Assembly (NCBI GenBank): GCA_016793015.1
Contig: JAEUJD010000074.1
Span: forward strand, 1 to 44,465
Source of the DNA: Phycisphaerales bacterium
GTDB lineage: Bacteria > Planctomycetota > Phycisphaerae > Phycisphaerales > UBA1924
Direction of reading: 5' to 3'
Length of the DNA stretch: 44,465 nt
The notes beneath the pieces are model-generated. The model did not search any database. It saw only the letters and a list, made by a program, of their open reading frames with translations, and was not told the DNA's origin. Positions 32,512-41,814 of the stretch are shown here, one piece after another (the stretch's first letter is position 1; each line of letters begins with the position of its first letter). The position numbers and the translations under genes were made by a program.

Positions 32512-32775
32512 CTCTCTTGGGAAACCTCATGTCTGAAGCGTGCCTACATTCAGCGCGGGGCTTTTCCGGGGGAAGGGCAATGGGGTTGCGGGGTGCTGCT
32601 TCACATTCGGATTTGATCGTCCCTTGACCGGGCACGGTTCTCCGCCCATGCCGACGCGTCCGACCACGCGCCGGCACGGGGAAATCTTCCGTCAGTTGGT
32701 TGGACGTAGAACAGTGGCGCGGCAACGATGCTTCGCAAGTCAGACTCTCGAGCGCTTTCGCGGGAACACAGGGCC

Positions 32776-33162
32776 ATGCGAACGATCACCAAGAAGAATT
32801 TGATCGATCACATTTCCACTCGGGCAAAGATCAAGCGCCCGCTTGTGAAATCGGTCGTGCAGGAATTCCTTGATCAGGTCATCACCGAACTCCAGCGCGG
32901 CAACCGGCTCGAGTTCCGCGACTTCGGCGTCTTCGAGGTGAAGAACCGCGCCGCGCGCTCGGCTCAGAACCCCAAGACCCTCGAGCCCGTCGCGGTCCCC
33001 GCGAAGCGCACCGTCAAGTTCAAGATCGGTCGCCTGATGCGCGAGAGCCTGGAAGAGCCGACCAGTCGCGCAAAGCCCGCTCCCACCCCGGCTTCCGCTC
33101 CGGCGACCGGCACGGTCGTCGTCGCCAAGCCCCGCTTTAGCGGCACCAAAGTCGAAGCCTGA
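32776..33162 (+). CDS. HU/IHF-family DNA-binding protein
   Basis: This 128-residue nucleoid protein has a DNA-bending HU fold at residues 1-94. It shows TKKNLIDHISTRAKIKRPLVKSVVQEFLDQVITELQRGNRLEFRDFGVFEVKNRAARSAQNPKTLEPVAVPAKRTVKFKIG. The NPKTxEPVxVPAKRxVKFK beta-arm sequence is diagnostic. After the fold comes a 34-residue Ala/Pro/Thr-rich basic tail that ordinary HU lacks. The start at 32776 matches the usual HU N-terminus; a frame extension to 32728 lacks support. A strong promoter lies about 260 bp upstream. It acts in chromosome packing or as an architectural factor; homo- or heterodimerisation is not known. Confidence 0.93.
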   Translation: MRTITKKNLIDHISTRAKIKRPLVKSVVQEFLDQVITELQRGNRLEFRDFGVFEVKNRAARSAQNPKTLEPVAVPAKRTVKFKIGRLMRESLEEPTSRAKPAPTPASAPATGTVVVAKPRFSGTKVEA

Positions 33163-33288
33163 GAACGGCCCGTTTCTTTGCCCTTGCCCGACCCGGAACA
33201 CGGGGCTGCTCTGCGCTCGAGCCGTAGCCACCCCGCACCCGCGATCGCCGCCAAGATCATCGCCAAGATCACCGCGTCGAGCCCTCTA

Positions 33289-34599
33289 TCACTTCGGAAT
33301 CGGTACGCCCGACGAATCCTGTTTCGGAGGGAGCGGCGTGCCGCTGTCTTCCGGAGGGGTCGCCGCGGGGCCGATGGCGGGGGGCGAAGCCTCGATCTGG
33401 CGCGGCACAAACATCTCGTCGAGTCTTGCGCTGAGTCGCTTTGCATCGAACTGCGAGATCGCAAACAGCCATCCGTTCGCCCGCTTGTTGATCGCCGCCG
33501 CTTCCTTCGCGAGGTCCGCTTTGCTTTCCGCCGGAGACTCCTGGCCTTCGTTCGGCACAGCGCTGGACGGAATCAAATCGGCGACCGCCTCCGCGCTCAC
33601 CTGCGCCCACCACTTGCCGTCGCGAAATCCGGTCTTCACGGTCAGGACCAACCCGTCGAATGTCTCGAACCGCGCCACCGCCGGATGCGCCGCATTCGGT
33701 CCGGTTGCTGCCGGATCCGGATTGCCGATCACCCCGCCGGGATCCTTCATCACGTCTTCCATACCGAGGTATGCCGCGACCTGCACGGGCTGATCGATCG
33801 ATTCGCTCGGTTTCAGTTCAAGATCACCGGGCATTCCCGCCGCATCGAACGCGGTCGCGTCCTTGTTCTTTCGCGATAGCGCCAGATCCGGCTCGGCGTG
33901 AGCGCCGGGTGAGGAAGGGCCCGTACCGACTGCACGGTGCACCGTCACACTCTTGATGCGCTCACGACCAACGGCCGCGATCTTGCGGTCGATCCAGTTC
34001 ATCGGCTCGGCATCCATGTAGATGGTGCCGCGTGTGAGCCACGACTGCGTCGCTCCGGGCCTGCGGACGAACTGCCCGGTTTCCATGGGCCGATCGAGCG
34101 TCGCGTTGCCGATTTCTGCCGCGTTTCCGATGATGATGGTGCCGAGGGTCTTTCCGCTGGCGTCCTTCAATTCCACAAGTGCGCCGGGCGCGCCGGCCTT
34201 CTTCGCCTCGTCGCTCGCGTCTTTCGGAAGCACGACCACATCCTGCACGCCCAGCCGCGGATAAAACTCGGCGCTCGCCGTCTTCGGCTCCGCGAGTTCG
34301 AGATTGCTGAGCTGAATCAGGGTCGTCCGCAGCTTCTCGATGTCTGCCGGAAATCCGTCCTTAGCGGTCACGGTCCAGGCCGCGTTCTCTCCGGCACCCG
34401 TCCGCGTGAGCGTCAAGCTGCCGGTATTTTTGAGAACCGTGAGCGTGGAGACGTTGTTGATGTTCTCTTTCAAGCCCGGGATCGCGGCACCGGGTGCGGG
34501 AATCTCCGCCCCGCCCCGCCTGGCCTTGACCGCAAAGAAAGCGCCGCCGGCGATGAGCGCCGTAGCGATCGTGAGATTCCGCAGTTTCGTTCCGCTCAT
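33289..34599 (-). CDS. DUF4340 protein of Gld-type ABC transporter operon
   Basis: This 436-residue protein has one N-terminal membrane helix (LTIATALIAGGAFFAVKA) and a long extracytoplasmic region. The DUF4340 features are SLTLTRTGAGENAAWTVTAKDGFPADIEKLRTTLIQLSNLELAEPKT, a later TLGTIIIGNAA and GQFVRRPGATQSWLTRG. It ends in a Pro-rich tail. In many bacteria DUF4340 genes sit beside GldG-like ABC components, as here: its start is 12 bp from the stop of the GldG-like gene. The complex's substrate is unknown. Confidence 0.88.
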   Translation of the reverse strand: MSGTKLRNLTIATALIAGGAFFAVKARRGGAEIPAPGAAIPGLKENINNVSTLTVLKNTGSLTLTRTGAGENAAWTVTAKDGFPADIEKLRTTLIQLSNLELAEPKTASAEFYPRLGVQDVVVLPKDASDEAKKAGAPGALVELKDASGKTLGTIIIGNAAEIGNATLDRPMETGQFVRRPGATQSWLTRGTIYMDAEPMNWIDRKIAAVGRERIKSVTVHRAVGTGPSSPGAHAEPDLALSRKNKDATAFDAAGMPGDLELKPSESIDQPVQVAAYLGMEDVMKDPGGVIGNPDPAATGPNAAHPAVARFETFDGLVLTVKTGFRDGKWWAQVSAEAVADLIPSSAVPNEGQESPAESKADLAKEAAAINKRANGWLFAISQFDAKRLSARLDEMFVPRQIEASPPAIGPAATPPEDSGTPLPPKQDSSGVPIPK

Positions 34600-34611
34600 G
34601 CTTCCAACCTC

Positions 34612-36546
34612 TCAAGCGCCCGTCCGCGCTGTCCGACGCCCGAGCGCTCGCAGCCCGGCCCAGAGCAACGCGATCAGCATCACGACGACAGGCACCAAAC
34701 CGATGTTGATCAACTTGACCCGCGCGCCGAGCTTCTCGACATCCTGGTTCAGATCAAACTGCACTTTCCGAAGCTGCTTGCGGGTCTCGAGCCGCTCAGC
34801 CCGCAATGACTCCAGTTCCTTCTGCTGGTCGGGCGTCAGGACGATCACGCCCTGCTCCGATTGGTCCGGCCGGGTCCGCTCGATCTCCAGGATGCGCTGC
34901 TGCGCCGCTTCGGCTTTCTTCTTGAGCTGCTCTTCCTCGGCACGCAGGCGCTGTTCTGCTCCCCGCCGGATCTCTTCCACGCGGGTGAACGGCCTGGTGT
35001 ACTCGCCCCGCCCGCGCACGCCCAGCAGATCACCGCTGCCCACAAACGAGTCGATCGCGCTCGTCAGAAAATTGATGTTGTCGGCAACCTTCATCGCCCC
35101 GAGCGCGGTCTGCTGCATCCACAAGCGGTCGGACAGCACATCCACATCCGCGATGATCATGATGCCCGCGGCCTTGACCGAATCCTTCACGCTCTCTCCC
35201 GCGACCGGCTCACCCGGGCCCGCCGTTGCAGGGTCTGCCGCGTTTGCCCCCGGATCGCCCTGCGGGAAGGCGGTCTTGAGATTGCCCGTTAACCGCGCCG
35301 CGAGCGTCAGCCTCTGCCCGCTCGATTTGAATTCGGCCAAAACGGTCGTCGGATCGGTGAGCGCCATCATCGCGGACGCCTGGAGCAGCATCGTGTTGTC
35401 CGTCGTTTCCACGATCGGCGTCAGCTCTCCACCCTTGTTTGCCGGGTCGGCAAGAGCTTTTCGAGTCAACGCGCCCGCCATCGCAAAGTTCACGCTCGTC
35501 AGTTTCCCCGTCACCGGATCGGATTTGTTCAGCCCGCGCTGATCGACCGTGATGTACGGCGGAAAGACAATCTGCTGCTGCCTGGCACCCTGACCCGCGA
35601 TCAAGCGTGTCCCCAGCGTGGCATCGGCCGCGACCAGCTTCGGATCAAACCCGACTCCCCATGTAGTGAACAGGTTTTCGAGATTCGATGAGAGATCGAC
35701 ACCGCCCGGCTGCATCCGGTTTTGTGCCGCGGCCTCGTCGGCCATGCAGAGCGGATCGACATAGATGATCGCCTTACCACCCTTCAGCACATACTGATCG
35801 ATCGCGAACTGCGCCTTCACGTTGAAGTTCTTCGGGTGAACGACCAGCAGCACGGTCGTCTCGGCGGGGATGACCAGGTTGTCCGCAAGCAACGTCCGCA
35901 CGTCGTACAGCTGCTTCAGTTCCTGCATGAACGCCCAGCCGGGCTTTCGCATCGGTTGCTGCGTGCGCGGGTCCATGGCAAAGCCCCCCGCGAGGTCGAG
36001 GCTGCTGACAACCGACACCACCGGCTTCTTCGCCATCGAGAGCGCCTGCACCAGCCGCGCGACGTCATACTCGAGGAATCGCTCGTTCGATACATCAAAG
36101 AGCGGAATCACTTCGCGTCCGCCGATGGTGTTTGTTCCGACCAGCCCGAGATAGATCGAATCGCCGTTCCCGGTTGGAATGCCCGTCAGCCCCGCCTGTG
36201 CGGCGCGATCCTCATCTTCGCTGAACGCCTCCGGGTCGATTGTCCGCACGACAACTTTGCCGCCCGACGCCCTCGCAAACTCTTCCAGCATCTCGCCGAT
36301 GCGGCCCGCGATTCCCTCGATCTGAGGCCGTCCTTGCGAAGCCTTGGCCGAGTAATAGAACGTCAGCGTGATCGGTTCCGCCGGACTCTTCGCGATGTTC
36401 TTTGATCCCTCGGTCAACGTGAACAGCCGCCCATCGGTCAGATCGAGCCGCACCGAACGCAGCGATGCGCTCGCCAAGACGTTCACCGCCACCAGCAAAA
36501 CAGCCAGCAGGATGAGAGACACAATTCCAGTCACCTTTGCGTTCAT
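34612..36546 (-). CDS. GldG-like ABC transporter auxiliary protein
   Basis: This 644-residue protein has an N-terminal membrane helix (VSLILLAVLLVAVNVLA), a large extracytoplasmic domain and a C-terminal membrane helix (VPVVVMLIALLWAGLRAL). The first third resembles the GldG ABC-type domain (SVRLDLTDGRLFTLTEGSKNIAKSP, PITLTFYYSA). A middle part (WAFMQELKQLYDVRTL, VLLVVHPKNFN, AIIYVDP) carries the typical DUF4350/GldG fold. A charged coiled coil (about 540-610) precedes the last helix. In gliding Bacteroidetes GldG works with GldF and GldA; here it probably serves another envelope process. The stop of the permease gene lies 64 bp upstream. Confidence 0.9.
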   Translation of the reverse strand: MNAKVTGIVSLILLAVLLVAVNVLASASLRSVRLDLTDGRLFTLTEGSKNIAKSPAEPITLTFYYSAKASQGRPQIEGIAGRIGEMLEEFARASGGKVVVRTIDPEAFSEDEDRAAQAGLTGIPTGNGDSIYLGLVGTNTIGGREVIPLFDVSNERFLEYDVARLVQALSMAKKPVVSVVSSLDLAGGFAMDPRTQQPMRKPGWAFMQELKQLYDVRTLLADNLVIPAETTVLLVVHPKNFNVKAQFAIDQYVLKGGKAIIYVDPLCMADEAAAQNRMQPGGVDLSSNLENLFTTWGVGFDPKLVAADATLGTRLIAGQGARQQQIVFPPYITVDQRGLNKSDPVTGKLTSVNFAMAGALTRKALADPANKGGELTPIVETTDNTMLLQASAMMALTDPTTVLAEFKSSGQRLTLAARLTGNLKTAFPQGDPGANAADPATAGPGEPVAGESVKDSVKAAGIMIIADVDVLSDRLWMQQTALGAMKVADNINFLTSAIDSFVGSGDLLGVRGRGEYTRPFTRVEEIRRGAEQRLRAEEEQLKKKAEAAQQRILEIERTRPDQSEQGVIVLTPDQQKELESLRAERLETRKQLRKVQFDLNQDVEKLGARVKLINIGLVPVVVMLIALLWAGLRALGRRTARTGA

Positions 36547-36610
36547 TGATCTGTCTCGCTCAGGATTGAGGTCACATCCGCCATCCAACATCCCCGATCC
36601 GACATTCTGC

Positions 36611-37345
36611 TCACTCCGCCTTCTTCATATTCACCACCACGCCCGTCGCGGCAACAAACACCGCGATGATCGACCCGAAGAAGATCATGTCCCGAAGATC
36701 GAGCACACCCTTCGAGATCGCCTCGAACCGCGACAGGAAGCTGAAACTCCCGATCACTTTCACGGCTTCCAAGGGCAGCCAACCGCTCACAAACCCTTGC
36801 ACTTCCTTCAGCCCCGCCAGCATGAAAAGCAGACAGATCACGACCGAAACAATGAACGCGATCACCTGGCTCTTGGTCGTCGCGCTGATGCACGACCCGA
36901 TCGCCAGGAACGCCCCCGCCATCAGGAAACTCCCCAGATACCCCGCGAGGATGACGCCGTTGTCCGGGTTTCCGAGGTAGTTCGTCGTGATCCACAGAGG
37001 GAACGTGAGCGCCAGCGCGATCGCCACAAAGCCCCACGCCGCGAGAAACTTCCCCACCACCGCCGCGGCAAGCGAGATCGGCAGCGTCAGCAATAGTTCG
37101 ATCGTTCCGGTCTTCCGCTCCTCCGCCCACAGCCGCATCGAGACCGCCGGAATCAGGAACAGATAGAGCCACGGATGGAAATTGAAAAACACCACCAGAT
37201 CCGCCTGCCCGCGCTCAAAGAACGCGCCCAACTGGAACGTAAACACGCCCGCCAGAAACAGAAAAATCACAATGAACACCAGCGCCACCGGCGTCGTGAA
37301 ATAGCCCGAAAGTTCGCGCCGAAAAACCGGAACGAGGCCCTTCAT
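36611..37345 (-). CDS. ABC transporter permease (GldF-like)
   Basis: This 244-residue integral membrane protein has six predicted helices (about 20-38, 58-72, 98-122, 132-155, 162-182, 222-240). The segment RLWAEERKTGTIELLLTLPIS is the characteristic ABC-2/GldF cytosolic loop. MKGLVPVFRRELSGYFTTPVALVF is a typical start. A GGAGGT ribosome site five bases before the ATG lies inside the upstream ATPase gene, whose stop overlaps this start by four bases (ATGA). It forms the membrane channel of the four-gene complex. Confidence 0.92.
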   Translation of the reverse strand: MKGLVPVFRRELSGYFTTPVALVFIVIFLFLAGVFTFQLGAFFERGQADLVVFFNFHPWLYLFLIPAVSMRLWAEERKTGTIELLLTLPISLAAAVVGKFLAAWGFVAIALALTFPLWITTNYLGNPDNGVILAGYLGSFLMAGAFLAIGSCISATTKSQVIAFIVSVVICLLFMLAGLKEVQGFVSGWLPLEAVKVIGSFSFLSRFEAISKGVLDLRDMIFFGSIIAVFVAATGVVVNMKKAE

Positions 37346-38394
37346 CGTGCACCTCCGGCCTTCATGGTCTCGCGCGCCGGCTCCCGGTCTCGCATCGTCA
37401 TCTCTCTGAAAACATCATCCAGCCGCCCGCCCTCCACCGCGATCGTCTCGATCGTCCAGCCCCTGCCCTTCGCAAAGCTCGTGACATCCGCGAGCAGCGG
37501 CCTGCCCCCACGGGGCACCAACGTACACGTCTGCCGAGGTCCGCCGGGGCCTGCCGCCGACACGGGCACGTGACGCACGCCCTGATCCTCCACATCCGCA
37601 ACCCACGTGATCGCCGCGAACTCTTTGGCGATGTTCAGAGGCTCTCCCCCGGCATTGAGAGGTGGAATCACCGTCAGCGTCACCGCATTGTGGTACTTGC
37701 TCATCGATCGTAACTGCGCCGGCGTCCCATCCACCAGCACCTTCCCCTTCGCGATGATCACCGCCCGTGTGCAGACCGCCTCCACTTCCTCCAAAATGTG
37801 CGTGCTCAGCACCACCGCACGCCCCGAATTCACATCGCCGCGGCTCGCCAGTTCCCGAATCACGTTCCGAACCTCGTGCTTCTGATTCGGATCCAGCCCG
37901 TCCGTCGGTTCATCCAGAATCAGCACCGGGGGCTCGTGCAGCATCGCCTGCGCCAAACCCACGCGCCGCTTGAATCCCTTGGACAGCGTCTCGATCGGCT
38001 GGCGCATCACTCCGCCGATATGCACGCGTTCCACCACCGCATCAATCTTGCGCTTCTTCTCCGACCCTTTGAACCCGCGGATCTGCCCGATGAAATCGAG
38101 AAACGCCGCGGGCGTCATATCCGGGTAGTTCGGCGCGCCTTCCGGCAGATACCCAATCACGCTCTTCACACCCACCGGATCGTCCACCACATCGCGCCCG
38201 CACACCACAGCCGATCCGCTCGTGGGCGTCAAGAACCCTGTCACCATTTTCATGGTCGTCGATTTGCCCGCGCCGTTCGGCCCGAGGAACCCGAGCACTT
38301 CGCCCGCGTTCACTTCCAGGCTCACGCCGTCCACCGCGAGAATCGATCTCGAACCCGCCCCGTACCGCTTGCTGATGTTCCGGATGCTGATCAT
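37342..38394 (-). CDS. ABC transporter ATP-binding protein (GldA-like)
   Basis: This 350-residue ATPase has all motifs: Walker A GPNGAGKST at about 38-46, a Q-loop near GYLPEGAPNYPDM, signature LSKGFKRRVGLAQAML, Walker B PVLILDEPTDGLDP and an H-loop in LSTHILEEVE. A C-terminal extension of about 120 residues follows the usual 225-residue core (VTLTVIPPLNAGG..., DVFREMTMRD), as in GldA/NatA-type ATPases. AGGAGA lies about ten bases before the ATG at 38394. It is the first gene of the operon ATPase, permease, GldG-like, DUF4340. Confidence 0.94.
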   Translation of the reverse strand: MISIRNISKRYGAGSRSILAVDGVSLEVNAGEVLGFLGPNGAGKSTTMKMVTGFLTPTSGSAVVCGRDVVDDPVGVKSVIGYLPEGAPNYPDMTPAAFLDFIGQIRGFKGSEKKRKIDAVVERVHIGGVMRQPIETLSKGFKRRVGLAQAMLHEPPVLILDEPTDGLDPNQKHEVRNVIRELASRGDVNSGRAVVLSTHILEEVEAVCTRAVIIAKGKVLVDGTPAQLRSMSKYHNAVTLTVIPPLNAGGEPLNIAKEFAAITWVADVEDQGVRHVPVSAAGPGGPRQTCTLVPRGGRPLLADVTSFAKGRGWTIETIAVEGGRLDDVFREMTMRDREPARETMKAGGAR

Positions 38395-38828
38395 GCAGCG
38401 AGCATCTCCTTCTTTGGTCCAATCCCGCAACCGCGAAAATACCGACATCCAAATCCCAACAAACCGACGCGGGTCCGTCCAGCGTAGGAAAGACCCTCTC
38501 GCACCCCATTTTTATCTTGTGGGGCCGACGGCTCCACCGATCGTGGGTATCTAGTCATTCCGGCGGCCCCAAGGTTCGCCAAACGAATACGACCGAAAAC
38601 ACCCGCGGGCCGATTTTCTCCTCCTCACGGCCCGCACAGTTGGAGCAGACGCGCATGTCCCGCCGCCGCGCCCCGTTCCGGGGCTTGCAATACGCCTCCT
38701 TCATTGACTTCCTTGAAGCAGGTCAGCGGCGTTCGTCGCGACTCCCCTCCCGGGCGCAATGGTTGCCCGATTTCGGGGCGTCACGCACGACGCCCGGAAT
38801 TTCGCCTCGCGGCGGGGGAGAGCTCTCG
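38395..38828. other. Divergent gap between ABC operon and STAS gene, 434 bp
   Basis: No separate gene is supported. A hairpin with 8-bp arms (GTGGGGCC-GAC-GGCTCCAC, one G-U pair) lies at 38519-38537. An in-frame ATG at 38655 could extend the STAS protein N-terminally by 58 residues. No clear promoter was recognised on either strand. Confidence 0.5.
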
Positions 38829-39398
38829 ATGGATATTTTCTCGGATTCGGACGCTCTGTTGGACGGCGCACAAAACACGGGAAGCCGGTCATCGGCCCCG
38901 GGTCAGGCGACGCCAAGCTATGAGCGGCCTCTCCGCGCTGGTGCGTCGTCGCCGGGGCCGTCTGTTTCAAACAAGCAATTTCCGCGCGACCGCTTCATGG
39001 CAGTCGATCGTCTGCCCTACGCCACAGTCATTACCTTTATCACGCCACACCTCCGAGAAGCGCACGCCGCGCAACTCGGCCCGGAACTCATCGCTCTCGC
39101 CCGTCTCACCGGCGGCCGGCTCGCGCTCGATATGACGCAGGTGACCGATTTTTCCTGCGCCTGGATCAACGCCATGCTCGCGGCTTCACAGCACTGCGAG
39201 CAATTCGGTGGCCGGCTCGCCATCATGTCGCTCAATCCACGCCTCGAAAACCTCCTCCGCGAGACCGGCCTGCATCGCCAGCTCTACCTCGCCGGGTCGG
39301 TGAAAGAGGCGCTCCAGCGCTTTGCCAATGCCGCCAGCCGCTCGGAAGGCGTGGGCCTTGGTCGCTGGCTCGGCCTCAAGCGTGTGAACGCGGCATAG
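38829..39398 (+). CDS. STAS-domain protein (anti-sigma-factor antagonist-like)
   Basis: This 189-residue protein has a disordered, Ser/Gly/Pro-rich N-terminal 60 residues followed by a STAS domain (about 70-175). The conserved loop, LALDMTQVTDFSCAWINAMLAASQHCEQFGGRLAIMSLNPRLENLLRETGLHRQL, keeps a Ser at the position phosphorylated in SpoIIAA-type antagonists. Such proteins usually switch an anti-sigma factor or kinase; none is adjacent. The start at 38829 has a GGGGGAGAG ribosome site seven bases upstream; an ATG at 38655 is the alternative. The gene probably stands alone. Confidence 0.8.
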   Translation: MDIFSDSDALLDGAQNTGSRSSAPGQATPSYERPLRAGASSPGPSVSNKQFPRDRFMAVDRLPYATVITFITPHLREAHAAQLGPELIALARLTGGRLALDMTQVTDFSCAWINAMLAASQHCEQFGGRLAIMSLNPRLENLLRETGLHRQLYLAGSVKEALQRFANAASRSEGVGLGRWLGLKRVNAA

Positions 39399-39605
39399 TC
39401 GTCCGTGAACCAAATCCGCAAGAAGCCCCAATTCTCGGACCTTGCTGCGGATCGCCCAGATCGCGGGAAACTCAGCACCCTCGCCCTTCGTACCTGAATA
39501 CGGAGGGATTTTCCTGCGCTTCAATATCTTCCGAAAGACCGCCGATTCCGCTCTGGAAATCGCGCCGAGAATCTGAGTTCCCACCGGTCGAGAGAGGGGT
39601 TGTTC

Positions 39606-41765
39606 TTGACAGCTTTGAACGCATCAACACTTGGGCTCTCTCTGTGCGCCGGTCTGGCCTTCGCCGCCACCCAAGCCTTCGCGCAGGATGCGCTCAACCT
39701 TCGCGCCCAGCATGTCCGCCTCCGCGACACGCCGGACCTGCTCAAAGAGCGAACCATCGGCGGCACAACCGCACCCCGCATCGTCACGCTCGACGGCCCC
39801 ATGTCTCCCGAACGCCGCGCCGCGCTGGCAAAGGCCGGCGTTCAGATCAAGGGCTTTCTCGACGGCGATTCGTTCATGGCCGAGATCGCGCCCGGCTCGC
39901 CCGCGGCACTGAACCGCCTCGGTTTCGTCCGCTCCGCTTCCGACTTCATGCCAGAATGGAAGATCTCGCCCGATCTCCTCGCCCAGGCGCCCGCTCGCAA
40001 TTTCAAGGATGCCGTGCGTCAGCGCCTCCAAGCCAAGGGCAAACTGGCGCTGGTGGTCTCGCTCGTCCCCGGTGCCGACCAGAATCTCGCCCGCACCCAG
40101 CTTGCCGCGCTCCCGGGCGCCGAATTGATCCGACTCGACAACGCCGGAGGCGACCTGCTCGCAGTCCTCGCCCTCCCCGCCGATCAACTCCGTGCGCTCA
40201 GCCGCCTCTCCACCGTCTTCTTCATCGAGCCCGCGCCCGAGTTTGAAGACCGCAACGCCAACGCCCGCTGGATCGCCCAGACCAATATCACCAACTCCAC
40301 GCCCTTCTACACGGCATCACTCACGGGGACCGGCCAAATCATCGGCATCGTCGAAGCATCGACGAAACTCGACCTCTCCCACTGCTCCTTCTTCGATCCG
40401 CTTATCTCGGTCGCCGGCCCGACGCACCGGAAGGTCGTCTACCTCAACACTCCCCGCAACGTCGGTTTGCACGCGACGCACGTTTCGTGCACCGCTGCGG
40501 GCGATGCCGGCGACAATACCAACACGCGTGGAATCGCCTACGGCTCGCGCATTTCCTTCGTCGGCGGCCTCGCGCTCGACCAGACCGTCATCTTCAACCT
40601 CTTCCTCGACAACTACAACCACGGCGCATTCGTCCACAACAACTCGTGGGGGAACAGCGGCACCAACGCCTACGACGTCACCTGCCGCGCCGTGGATAAT
40701 TTCTCATGGCTCAACGACCAGTGCCTGTTGATGTTCGCGACTTCCGAATCCGGAGCGCTGACCAACCCTGAAAACGCCAAAAACTGCCTCGCCGTTGTCG
40801 CGACCGGCAACGTCGGCACCCTCGAGTCCGTGCTTTACGGCGGAACCGGCCCGACCACCGACGGCCGCCGCAAGCCCGAGATCGCCGCCCCCGGCATTCT
40901 CACATCCGCCGTCAACGGCACCGGCTGCGGCATCGGTGTCCAGGCCGGCACCTCGATGGCCACGCCGGTTGTGACCGGCATGGGTTCGATCATCCGCCAG
41001 TATTTCACCGATGGCTTCTATCCCTCCGGCACAGCCAACGCGCCCGATGCGTTCACGCCAACCGGGCCGCTCATCAAGTCCATGCTGCTCAACAGCGCGG
41101 TCCGCATGTCCTCGCAGGCCGCCTACCCCAACAACGTCGGGGGCTGGGGCCGCCTCCTGGGCGATCGCGCCGTCTATCTCCCCGGCGATGCACGCAAACT
41201 TCTGGTGCGCGATCAACGGAACAACGCCCCCGGCGCGTTCTCGACCGGCCAGTTCAAGTACATCCGCTTCGTGGTCACCCCCGGCAACGAAGACCTCCGC
41301 GTCACCATGTCGTTCCACGATGCTCCCGGCAACGTCGCTTCCAGCGCGCCCGTCGTCAACAACCTCGATCTCACGCTCATCGCGCCCGGAAATACACAGT
41401 ACCTCGGCAACGTCTTCAACAACGGCTGGTCCACCACCGGCGGCAGTTCCGATCCGCTCAACAACGTCGAGATGGGGATGATCCAATCCCCCGCTCCCGG
41501 CGTCTGGTTCGCAAGGATTGACGCCGCCGCGGTCAACGTCGGCACGCAGGGCTACGGCCTCGTTGTGACCGGCAACGTTGCGGAAGCAACCTGCATCTGC
41601 GATCTCAACGCCGATGGCCTGGTCGACGATGCCGACTTCGTGCTGTTCGTCGCTTCCTACGACCTGCTCGAAGATCCGGTCGGAGACTTCAATGGCGATG
41701 GCGTGACCGACGATGCCGACTTTGTCATCTTCCTCGATTCATACAACGAATTGCTCTGCCCGTGA
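39606..41765 (+). CDS. Secreted subtilase-like (S8) protein with dockerin; altered active site
   Basis: This 719-residue protein has a signal peptide (STLGLSLCAGLAFAATQAFA), a pro-region to about 215 and an S8 domain. The catalytic His (H289 in GLHATHVS) and Ser (S450 in AGTSMATPVVTG) are present. At the usual Asp the sequence reads GIVEAS (E250), and the oxyanion Asn region reads FATSES (E381) instead of AAGN. Activity may therefore be lost or changed. A beta-sandwich P-like domain follows (about 535-655), then a two-repeat dockerin (DLNADGLVDDADF, DFNGDGVTDDADF, ending ELLC). The start is probably TTG at 39606, seven bases after GAGAGAGGGG; a TTG at 39600 is the alternative. The protein is exported. 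Confidence 0.87.
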   Translation: MTALNASTLGLSLCAGLAFAATQAFAQDALNLRAQHVRLRDTPDLLKERTIGGTTAPRIVTLDGPMSPERRAALAKAGVQIKGFLDGDSFMAEIAPGSPAALNRLGFVRSASDFMPEWKISPDLLAQAPARNFKDAVRQRLQAKGKLALVVSLVPGADQNLARTQLAALPGAELIRLDNAGGDLLAVLALPADQLRALSRLSTVFFIEPAPEFEDRNANARWIAQTNITNSTPFYTASLTGTGQIIGIVEASTKLDLSHCSFFDPLISVAGPTHRKVVYLNTPRNVGLHATHVSCTAAGDAGDNTNTRGIAYGSRISFVGGLALDQTVIFNLFLDNYNHGAFVHNNSWGNSGTNAYDVTCRAVDNFSWLNDQCLLMFATSESGALTNPENAKNCLAVVATGNVGTLESVLYGGTGPTTDGRRKPEIAAPGILTSAVNGTGCGIGVQAGTSMATPVVTGMGSIIRQYFTDGFYPSGTANAPDAFTPTGPLIKSMLLNSAVRMSSQAAYPNNVGGWGRLLGDRAVYLPGDARKLLVRDQRNNAPGAFSTGQFKYIRFVVTPGNEDLRVTMSFHDAPGNVASSAPVVNNLDLTLIAPGNTQYLGNVFNNGWSTTGGSSDPLNNVEMGMIQSPAPGVWFARIDAAAVNVGTQGYGLVVTGNVAEATCICDLNADGLVDDADFVLFVASYDLLEDPVGDFNGDGVTDDADFVIFLDSYNELLCP

Positions 41766-41814
41766 TCTTTGTATTCACTGATCGCTGAAAGCTGTTCACC
41801 GGCAGCTTCCCGAT

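Noticed and set aside
41789-41808. Hairpin AAGCTG...CAGCTT between the subtilase-like and der genes
   Set aside because: Only a 6-bp stem with no T run, too weak to call a terminator although its position between convergent genes would suit one.
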